This document shows positions 1 to 5,068 of a stretch of DNA of 5,068 nucleotides, in pieces. Where the stretch lies: contig JAOZVK010000437.1 of assembly GCA_029938185.1 (NCBI GenBank), positions 1-5,068 of the forward strand, read 5' to 3'. The notes beneath the pieces were generated by a model. It was given only the letters and a program-made list of their open reading frames with translations, was not told the origin of the DNA and did no database searches. The stretch is from Bacteroidales bacterium (GTDB lineage Bacteria > Bacteroidota > Bacteroidia > Bacteroidales > JAOZVK01). Made by a program: the position numbers and the translations under genes. Positions within the stretch are counted from its first letter, which is position 1, and the number at the start of each line of letters is the position of its first letter.

Positions 1-51
1 ACAACAATATTATTAGTTCTAATTTTATTCATTTTTTTATTGTGTTGCTTT

Positions 52-128
52 TGCCATTTCAGGGCGTTTTGTTTACGAATGCATTTACACATAGGGCGTT
101 GCCACATGTTAATTCTTATGCCCTTTCA
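52..128. repeat. GGGCGTT-type interspersed repeat segment
   Basis: Two related blocks recur here with a spacing of about 67 bases: TGCCATTTCA at 52-61 and TGCCCTTTCA at 119-128. The octamer AGGGCGTT also occurs twice, at 61-68 and 93-100. AGGGCGT (93-99) can pair with ATGCCCT (118-124), giving a 7-bp stem with one G-U pair and an 18-base loop. This is far richer in G and C than its surroundings. From memory, similar AGGGCGTTGCC...TTATGCCCTTTCA blocks are scattered between genes in many Bacteroidota genomes; that link is recollection and was not checked by a search. No coding function is proposed. Confidence 0.45.
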
Positions 129-226
129 AAAAACGTACTAACGAAATAAAAAAACATTTTAGGAACTAATAAAAAACTTAAATAAGCTATTATTGCTCGT
201 ATTTTTATAAGACCAGAGCAGAGGCA

Positions 227-544
227 ATGCTTAATATGAGGTCATTAGAAAAAAACAGTTATATAAAACTCAATATAAGGAATTTAATATTGCACCTTAG
301 TTTTACTGCAAAAAAATTACACTCAAAACGTTTTTTAAAATACACATTTTTGTTTATATTTGTTTTTGTACTTGCCTATGTGATGTTTATTTTGCAACTT
401 GCAGAACATAAAACACAAAAAGCAAGTGATGACTACATTAAAGAGTTAAGCAAAGAAATTGTTGATAGAGAAATATGGAATAGAGTTAAAGATTTGCCAA
501 TTGAAAAATCTGCACTTATTATGTTTAATTTGCAGAACAAATAA
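227..544 (+). CDS. small single-pass membrane protein, unknown function
   Basis: This 105-residue protein is not recognised. The N-terminal 38 residues are rich in Lys and Arg. A hydrophobic segment at about residues 39-58 (core FLFIFVFVLAYVMF) should span the membrane. The last 45 or so residues are charged and soluble, with a probable short helix around residues 65-90. The positive-inside rule suggests a cytoplasmic N-terminus and a periplasmic C-terminus. ATG 227 is the first possible start after an in-frame TAA at 179-181. An AGAGG at 220-224 sits too close to be a good ribosome site, and Met4 (ATG 236) is an alternative start. It ends only 13 bases before the transglycosylase-like gene, so the two are probably co-transcribed and may act together at the cell envelope. 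A TATTTTTA at 200-207 is one base off the Bacteroidota -7 element, but no TTG lies at the right distance, so no promoter is called. Confidence 0.6.
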   Translation: MLNMRSLEKNSYIKLNIRNLILHLSFTAKKLHSKRFLKYTFLFIFVFVLAYVMFILQLAEHKTQKASDDYIKELSKEIVDREIWNRVKDLPIEKSALIMFNLQNK

Positions 545-557
545 CAAAAATACATAG

Positions 558-1250
558 ATGTTAAAAACTAATATAAAAAAACTTATTTTTATAATATATA
601 TTATTGTATTTGTATTTGTCATAAGTGTAGCTTATGAAAAAGTACAAACTAAAAAAGAAGGTGATAAAGGAGGAGTAGAAGTGTCAGTTTTAAATTATAA
701 AGATAAAGTTGAAGAGTTATCAAAACAGTTTGATATTTCTGAAAATTACCTTTTTGCATTAATCATGCTCGAATGTTCGGGGCGAAAAAATGTTCCTTAC
801 AGATATGAAGATAAGGTATATAAAAAACTCAAGCTAGTAAAAGAAGGTAGGTTAGATAGACTTGAAAATATTACAAAAAAAGATTTAAAAGGTTTATCCG
901 ATAAAACAATAAAAAAAATGGCTTCTTCGTGGGGACCCTTTCAAATTATGGGCTATAAATGCTTTTACCTTAATATTTCACTTGATGAATTGATAGGAGA
1001 CAATAATATGTATTGGGCAGTAAAGTGGATAAATCTTACATATGGCGATTATGTAAGAAAAAAAGAATATAAACACGCATTTCATATTCATAATGCAGGA
1101 AAAAAATATCCTAAAAAAGGTCCTCCTAAAACTTATAGTCCTAATTATGTAAAAGATGGATTATGGTATATGAAAAAATTTTCAAAAATTTTTGATAGCC
1201 TCACCATTCAAGAAAAAAGTGATACTTTGAAATGGACTGATAGATTTTAA
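558..1250 (+). CDS. membrane-anchored lytic transglycosylase/lysozyme-like protein
   Basis: Predicted to cleave the glycan strands of peptidoglycan in the periplasm. In this 230-residue protein, residues 8-25 form a hydrophobic N-terminal anchor or uncleaved signal, followed by a linker rich in Lys and Glu. The catalytic domain covers about residues 50-210 and carries the three hallmarks of the SLT/goose-lysozyme fold in order. LECSGR at 71-76 holds the probable catalytic acid Glu72. ASSWGPFQIMGY at 122-133 corresponds to the 'G-x-x-Q-I' substrate-groove motif. HIHNAGKK at 176-183 matches the AYNAG motif. The SSWGPFQIMG wording also resembles the N-acetylmuramidase (DUF3380-type) families, so cleavage chemistry cannot be fixed from sequence. 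There is no peptidoglycan-binding repeat. It follows the small membrane protein gene by 13 bases. Such small anchored enzymes often open the wall for secretion, conjugation or phage machinery, but no such genes are in view. ATG 558 is preferred because it supplies the anchor; a GTG at 681 would remove it. Confidence 0.7.
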   Translation: MLKTNIKKLIFIIYIIVFVFVISVAYEKVQTKKEGDKGGVEVSVLNYKDKVEELSKQFDISENYLFALIMLECSGRKNVPYRYEDKVYKKLKLVKEGRLDRLENITKKDLKGLSDKTIKKMASSWGPFQIMGYKCFYLNISLDELIGDNNMYWAVKWINLTYGDYVRKKEYKHAFHIHNAGKKYPKKGPPKTYSPNYVKDGLWYMKKFSKIFDSLTIQEKSDTLKWTDRF

Positions 1251-1265
1251 GGTTTTAAGTATTGT

Positions 1266-1323
1266 TACAAAAGTTTTTCGACATGTTACATAACAAAAAC
1301 ACAAGTACCAAAAAACTTTTGTA
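1266..1323. repeat. 13-bp perfect inverted repeat between converging genes
   Basis: TACAAAAGTTTTT at 1266-1278 is the exact reverse complement of AAAAACTTTTGTA at 1311-1323, with 32 bases between the arms. It starts 15 bases after the stop codon of the transglycosylase-like gene and lies between two convergent genes, where a bidirectional terminator would be expected. However, the stem contains only two G-C pairs per arm and the loop is long, so strong intrinsic termination is doubtful. Confidence 0.5.
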
Positions 1324-1327
1324 TACT

Positions 1328-1367
1328 TTCAATGGTTCAATTATTCAATGATACAATGGTACAAAAT
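1328..1367 (+). repeat. imperfect 8-bp tandem repeat, five units
   Basis: Five consecutive octamers can be read: TTCAATGG, TTCAATTA, TTCAATGA, TACAATGG and TACAAAAT, giving a consensus near TWCAATGG. The run is non-coding. It partly overlaps an inverted repeat in which ATTATTCAAT (1340-1349) pairs with ATTGAATAAT (1368-1377) around an 18-base loop. The remainder of this gap, 1378-1481, shows nothing further. Confidence 0.55.
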
Positions 1368-1481
1368 ATTGAATAATAACATATAAAGATTTAATAAAAG
1401 TAAAATTATTAACCTAATTTAGTATAAGACTACTTAGCTTGTCCTTGGAGTGATTTTTGTCATAAGTGTTTACCACAATTA

Positions 1482-3809
1482 TCATCGTGCTTTAGCAATA
1501 GTTTCTTTTGATAGCACAGTTTGCAATTTTTCAATGGATAAAAGAATATTCTCGTTTGTAGCCGGAATCCTAAAATCGGGTTCGATACTATGGTTTCCTA
1601 TTGCCGAAATTGCATCTTTTATTGCCAACCATGCCGAAAAAGCTAACATAAAAGGAGGTTCGCCAACAGCCTTACTTTGTTTTATTGTATTAGGATTTTG
1701 TGCATTTTCTAATAGTTTTACTCTAAAATCTATTGGAATATCCATTATTCCGGGTATCTTATATGTATCTGGTGAGCTGTTTAATAGATTACCTTTGTTA
1801 TCCCTTTTGCAATCTTCCGAAGTACACCAGCCTACACCTTGTATATAGCCACCTTCTATTTGACCAATATCAATATTTTTGTTAATAGATTTTCCTGCAT
1901 CGTGTAAAATATCTGTCCTTAATATTTTATTTTCGCCTGTCAAAATATCAAGTTCGATTTCGGTAACAGCCATACCAAATGCAAAATAATGAAAAGGTCT
2001 GCCCCTACCCTTTTCTCTATCAAAATTAATATTCGGAGTTTTATAAAATCCGGTAGCACTTAGGCTAATACCTCCAATTCTTGCTAAATTTGATATTCCT
2101 TGAAAGCTAATAAAAATATCTTTATTATTTTTATAATATACATTATTGTTTTCAAATATTATATCATCTTTATTGATATTAGTATTTGTGTTTTTTGAAA
2201 ATTCGCTTATAATAAGCGGAATAATCCTTTTTTTAATCTTGTCTATAGCATTTTTAACAGCCATTCCATTTAAGTCTGTACCTGATGATGCAGCAGTGGG
2301 CGAAGTATTTGGAACTTTTGATGTATTTGTTGCATTTACTCTTACTTTTTCAAAATCAAGTCCAAACTCATCAGCAGCTATTTGATTTATTTTTGTGTAC
2401 AAACCTTGTCCCATTTCTGTACCACCGTGATTTACAAGCACAGTACCATCAGTATAAACATTTACCAAAGCACCTGCCTGATTTAGAAACGAAGTAGTAA
2501 AAGATATTCCAAATTGTACAGGTGTAATGGCTATTCCTCTTTTTACAAATTTATTTTTTTTGTTAAAAATATCTATAGCTTTTCTTCTGTTTTGATACTC
2601 CGAAGAGTCCATAAGTTGTTCGTATAAAGTATGCAAACGATTGTTTTCAACTATCTGACCATAAGATGTTACATTTCGGTCATTTTCTCCAAAAAAGTTA
2701 ATTAATCTAACTTCCGAAGCATCTTTTTTTAGCTTTCGTGCTATTATATCAATAATTGATTCGATTGCAGCCATTCCCTGAGGTCCGCCAAATCCTCTGA
2801 AAGCAGTATTGGAAGGAAGATTTGTTTTCCAAGCATTCCCAAGTATTTTCATATTAGGTATATAATATGCATTTTGTGCGTGAAGCATAGCACGTTCCAA
2901 AATAGCCATGCTTAAATCGCTTGCATATCCTGCATTTGAATGTTGGTTCATAAATACTGATTTTATCAGTCCATTTTTATCAAATCCTACCTTATAATCT
3001 ATAATAAATGGATGTCGTTTTCCAGTTATTTTTTGGTCAGTATTTCTCGAAAGTTTTATTTTTACAGCTTGTTTAGTTTTGTGCGAAAGCAAAGCAGCCC
3101 AAGCAGCAACATGATTTCCTTGCGTTTCTTTTCCTCCAAATGCTCCGCCGATTCGTCTTGTTTCTACTTCAATAATATTTTTTGGTAAACCAAGTACTTC
3201 GGCTACAATAGATTGTGTTTCAGTTGGGTTTTGAGTTGAACTAATTACTTTCATCTCATTGCCTTCGTTCGGATAACACAAGCACGATTGAGTTTCGAGA
3301 TACCAGTGTTCTTGTGCACCTGTTTTTAGTCTGCCTTCAATAATATATTCCGATTCAGTAAAGGCTTTTTCAGTATCACCGCATTCAATTTTTCTTGTTG
3401 GGTGGAGTGATTGTTTTTTTTCAATAGCCTGCTCAATAGTTAAAATAGCAGGAGTTTCTTCATATTCTATTGTTATTAAATCGTGAGCTTTTTGGGCTGT
3501 CTTTTTATCCTTTGCTGCAATCAAGAAAATAGCTTGTCCAATAAAGCTAACATTATCAGTTGCTAAAACAGGTTCATCATGAAAAACTGGTCCCATTTGG
3601 TTTTGTCCGGGTATATCTTTATATGATAAAACAGCATAAACTCCATCAAGATTTTGTGCATTGCTCAAATCATATGATTTTATGCGAGCAGATGCTAACT
3701 TACTATAAAAAATAGAAACTTCTAATAATTGACTATTTACATTTATATCATCAACATAAATAGCCTCTCCTGTTACATGATATTTTGAACTTTCGTGTGG
3801 TATTTTCAT
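1482..3809 (-). CDS. xdhB: xanthine dehydrogenase, molybdopterin-binding subunit
   Basis: The 775-residue catalytic subunit of a bacterial xanthine dehydrogenase, which hydroxylates hypoxanthine to xanthine and xanthine to urate in purine breakdown; it is cytoplasmic and normally paired with an iron-sulfur/FAD subunit. Length matches the two-subunit bacterial type (about 775-780). An alpha/beta hammerhead domain covers about residues 11-118 and two molybdopterin-binding domains follow. Compared with remembered bovine enzyme numbering, every key residue is present: Gln193 (Q767), GGAFGGKETQ at 221-230 with Glu228 (E802), Arg306 in LERAM (R880), FRGFGGPQG at 337-345 with Phe340 (F914), FGISFT at 433-438 with Phe437 (F1009), and the catalytic base Glu717 in GEPPF (E1261). 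Glu228 and Arg306 favour purine over aldehyde substrates. GGTEMGQG (462-469) and GQIEGGYIQGVG (649-660) are further family motifs. The ATG is fixed by an in-frame stop three codons upstream. No partner gene (xdhA) or maturation gene (xdhC) adjoins it, and no promoter was identified with confidence. Confidence 0.95.
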   Translation of the reverse strand: MKIPHESSKYHVTGEAIYVDDINVNSQLLEVSIFYSKLASARIKSYDLSNAQNLDGVYAVLSYKDIPGQNQMGPVFHDEPVLATDNVSFIGQAIFLIAAKDKKTAQKAHDLITIEYEETPAILTIEQAIEKKQSLHPTRKIECGDTEKAFTESEYIIEGRLKTGAQEHWYLETQSCLCYPNEGNEMKVISSTQNPTETQSIVAEVLGLPKNIIEVETRRIGGAFGGKETQGNHVAAWAALLSHKTKQAVKIKLSRNTDQKITGKRHPFIIDYKVGFDKNGLIKSVFMNQHSNAGYASDLSMAILERAMLHAQNAYYIPNMKILGNAWKTNLPSNTAFRGFGGPQGMAAIESIIDIIARKLKKDASEVRLINFFGENDRNVTSYGQIVENNRLHTLYEQLMDSSEYQNRRKAIDIFNKKNKFVKRGIAITPVQFGISFTTSFLNQAGALVNVYTDGTVLVNHGGTEMGQGLYTKINQIAADEFGLDFEKVRVNATNTSKVPNTSPTAASSGTDLNGMAVKNAIDKIKKRIIPLIISEFSKNTNTNINKDDIIFENNNVYYKNNKDIFISFQGISNLARIGGISLSATGFYKTPNINFDREKGRGRPFHYFAFGMAVTEIELDILTGENKILRTDILHDAGKSINKNIDIGQIEGGYIQGVGWCTSEDCKRDNKGNLLNSSPDTYKIPGIMDIPIDFRVKLLENAQNPNTIKQSKAVGEPPFMLAFSAWLAIKDAISAIGNHSIEPDFRIPATNENILLSIEKLQTVLSKETIAKAR

Positions 3810-4131
3810 TTGTAAAATTTAAAGGTATTCAACCTATTTTAATACTATTAAATATATCTTATAAAATAACCATTTAGCTTAATCAAATGCAAAAAAACTA
3901 TACTTTTAATGTTGCTTATGCCTAAATAATTTTACTATTATTGATTATCAGTTAATTATAAAACAAGAATAAAATTGTATAAATGTTTAAAACTAAAAAA
4001 ACATCTTGCTTGCTAACAAAAGTAGTAAAAACCTGAATAAAATAAAAATATAAAATATTTTGCAAAAATTGACTTATATAAATATTTAGCTTATTTTTGT
4101 AATTATATAATTTAATAACTTAAATAATATT
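3810..4131. other. divergent intergenic region, no gene
   Basis: This 322-base stretch separates the start of xdhB on the reverse strand from the start of the nuclease-like gene on the forward strand. It is extremely AT-rich, and no open frame with a plausible protein is seen. It contains the forward promoter listed at 4069-4099. On the reverse strand, a TACTTTTG (4017-4024) fits the TAnnTTTG pattern but lacks a partner TTG and would leave a leader of about 200 bases for xdhB, so it is not called. No riboswitch-like structure or clear operator palindrome was recognised. Confidence 0.6.
4069..4099 (+). promoter_or_regulatory. Bacteroidota-type promoter for the nuclease-like gene
   Basis: TTG at 4069-4071 and TATTTTTG at 4092-4099 match the -33 (TTG) and -7 (TAnnTTTG) elements known for the Bacteroidota primary sigma factor, with a 20-base spacer inside the usual range. 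Transcription would start a few bases after 4099, leaving a short leader of roughly 25 bases before the ATG at 4132. The AT-rich background makes chance matches possible, but both elements, the spacing and the position agree. Confidence 0.55.
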
Positions 4132-4797
4132 ATGGAAACAAAAAAAAGTTATATATTTTCGGATATAAGTTATAAAGAATTAAAAAAAATAACAGATATT
4201 AAGCAAGTGCGAAGTCAAGATATTTTTGAAACTTGGTTTTCATTCAAACATGAAATTAGTGGAGCTGATGAAGAATTTTTACAAAAATTAATTAATGCCA
4301 ATAGATATAATATTGATTATTATTCTGAATTTCAATTACAATTACATTTTTTCAGTCCACTAATAAATAGAGTATATTTTTATTGTGATAACTATCGTGA
4401 ATGGTTTCAACCAAGTCTATCAGGTATTATAAATGGACATAAAATTAGTGGTAATTTAGATTTTATGGTTGCAAGTGGTACAGAAGAACCAGAGATACCA
4501 TATTTTTTCATTCAGGAGTTCAAAAAATCCATTCCTATACCTAAACACCCTAAAGGACAATTGCTTGCACAAATTATGGTCGCAATGGAAAATAACAAAA
4601 CAAAGCAAATGAAAGGTGCATACAATATTGGTAAATCATGGACTTTTGTAATTCTTGAAAAAATAACCCAAGACAAATACCAATACCATGAATCCGAAGG
4701 TTTTGATTGTTTGAAATTTAGAGACCTAAAACAAATTTATATCAACTTACAGGCTGTTAAATTTATGTATTGCAAAAAAGGAATTGTTAACAAATAA
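4132..4797 (+). CDS. PD-(D/E)XK nuclease-like protein
   Basis: This 221-residue soluble protein has no signal or membrane segment. Residues 66-145 carry the pattern of a PD-(D/E)XK nuclease core of the sort seen in the N-terminal part of type I restriction HsdR subunits. Glu66 lies in a helix (YSEFQLQLHFFSPLI), Asp110 in GNLDFMVA, Glu129 and Lys131 form the E-x-K motif in FIQEFKKS, and a following helix holds Gln143 in GQLLAQIMVAM. The strand-like GAYNIGKSWTF at 162-172 continues the fold. All metal-binding residues appear intact, so DNA or RNA cleavage is plausible, but the target is unknown and no methylase, helicase or specificity subunit is nearby. The length suggests a stand-alone domain and not a truncated HsdR. 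It has its own promoter and no Shine-Dalgarno sequence; a 163-bp palindrome begins 20 bases after its stop codon. Family-level function is inferred only from motifs. Confidence 0.65.
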   Translation: METKKSYIFSDISYKELKKITDIKQVRSQDIFETWFSFKHEISGADEEFLQKLINANRYNIDYYSEFQLQLHFFSPLINRVYFYCDNYREWFQPSLSGIINGHKISGNLDFMVASGTEEPEIPYFFIQEFKKSIPIPKHPKGQLLAQIMVAMENNKTKQMKGAYNIGKSWTFVILEKITQDKYQYHESEGFDCLKFRDLKQIYINLQAVKFMYCKKGIVNK

Positions 4798-4817
4798 GGC
4801 TTTTTTATCCTTTTTAC

Positions 4818-4980
4818 CTTAGGCAAATTACAAATAATAAACCATTTGCACTTGTTATTCTAAGCTTTAACGGCATCAAAAAATACTCAAATATTCCAGA
4901 TATTATCGTATTTTTTGAATTGTTAAAGCTTAAAATACTTATGTGCAAATTGGTTAATTATAAATTGTGAATTGCCTAAG
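4818..4980. repeat. 163-bp imperfect palindrome (MITE-like or large hairpin)
   Basis: Two arms of about 70 bases are reverse complements of each other with scattered mismatches and small bulges. The perfectly paired blocks, outside to inside, are CTTAGGCAA (4818-4826) with TTGCCTAAG (4972-4980), ATTTGCAC (4844-4851) with GTGCAAAT (4943-4950), TAAGCTTTAAC (4861-4871) with GTTAAAGCTTA (4922-4932), and TCAAAAAATAC (4876-4886) with GTATTTTTTGA (4908-4918). A final AATAT/ATATT stem (4890-4894, 4900-4904) closes on a 5-base loop. The pairing is clear, but its nature is not. It could be a small non-autonomous mobile element, or a long transcribed hairpin ending the upstream gene, since a run of six T follows at 4986-4991. 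No target-site duplication is evident in the flanks. Positions 4981-5068 show nothing else. Confidence 0.8.
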
Positions 4981-5068
4981 TTCTGTTTTTTAGGGTAGTT
5001 ATTTTTTAATCTTTACTTATTTCTACTTTACGAACTTAAAACTATTTGATAATTAAACTATTAAATCA

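Noticed and set aside
666..683. Strong Shine-Dalgarno-like AAAGGAGG followed 7 bases later by an in-frame GTG inside the transglycosylase-like gene
   Set aside because: Starting there would delete the membrane anchor, and the motif is explained by the Lys-Gly-Gly codons of the linker. Organisms of this kind seldom rely on such sites, so ATG 558 is kept.
615..1469. 14-base direct repeat TTTGTCATAAGTGT at 615-628 and 1456-1469
   Set aside because: One copy is inside a coding anchor segment and the other is intergenic, with no similarity beyond the 14 bases; chance is plausible in AT-rich DNA.
1450..1848. Forward open frame of 132 codons
   Set aside because: It lies almost entirely antisense to xdhB, whose protein matches its family along its full length including the C-terminus; the forward frame shows no recognisable motif.
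2146..2497. Two overlapping forward open frames of 79 and 70 codons
   Set aside because: Both are antisense to the conserved core of xdhB and overlap each other; they are by-products of its codon pattern.
4017..4024. Reverse-strand TACTTTTG as the xdhB -7 element
   Set aside because: No TTG lies at the needed spacing, and the leader would be about 200 bases; the match is expected by chance in this composition.
4818..4980. Palindrome as a retron msr-msd or a CRISPR-like unit
   Set aside because: No reverse transcriptase, Cas gene or repeated spacer pattern is present in the window.

Overview
The window is a strongly AT-rich bacterial stretch, most likely from a member of the Bacteroidota. 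This is an inference from three things: the low G+C, start codons that mostly lack a clear Shine-Dalgarno sequence, and a promoter at 4069-4099 that fits the Bacteroidota primary sigma factor pattern (TTG, about 20 bases, TAnnTTTG). Two repeat types at 52-128 and 1328-1367 also resemble intergenic sequence I associate with that phylum. No ribosomal or tRNA gene is present to confirm it.

Layout: 1-226 is non-coding and carries a GGGCGTT-type repeat. 227-1250 holds two closely spaced forward genes, a small single-pass membrane protein of unknown function and a membrane-anchored protein with the signature motifs of a lytic transglycosylase/lysozyme fold. 1251-1481 is a gene-free gap between converging genes, with two inverted repeats and an 8-bp tandem repeat. 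1482-3809 on the reverse strand is a full-length molybdopterin-binding subunit of xanthine dehydrogenase with all the expected active-site residues. 3810-4131 is a divergent intergenic region with one good promoter. 4132-4797 encodes a small protein with a PD-(D/E)XK nuclease-like core. 4818-4980 is a 163-bp imperfect palindrome, and the remaining bases to 5068 show nothing I can name.

The genes do not form one pathway. The two membrane genes look like a small operon facing the periplasm and peptidoglycan. The xanthine dehydrogenase subunit stands alone, without its iron-sulfur/FAD partner or a maturation gene on either side. The nuclease-like gene followed by a large palindrome looks like an accessory module. 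The most notable points are the palindrome, the solitary xanthine dehydrogenase subunit, and the uncharacterised membrane-protein/transglycosylase pair. I found no convincing evidence of a new multi-gene system in this window.
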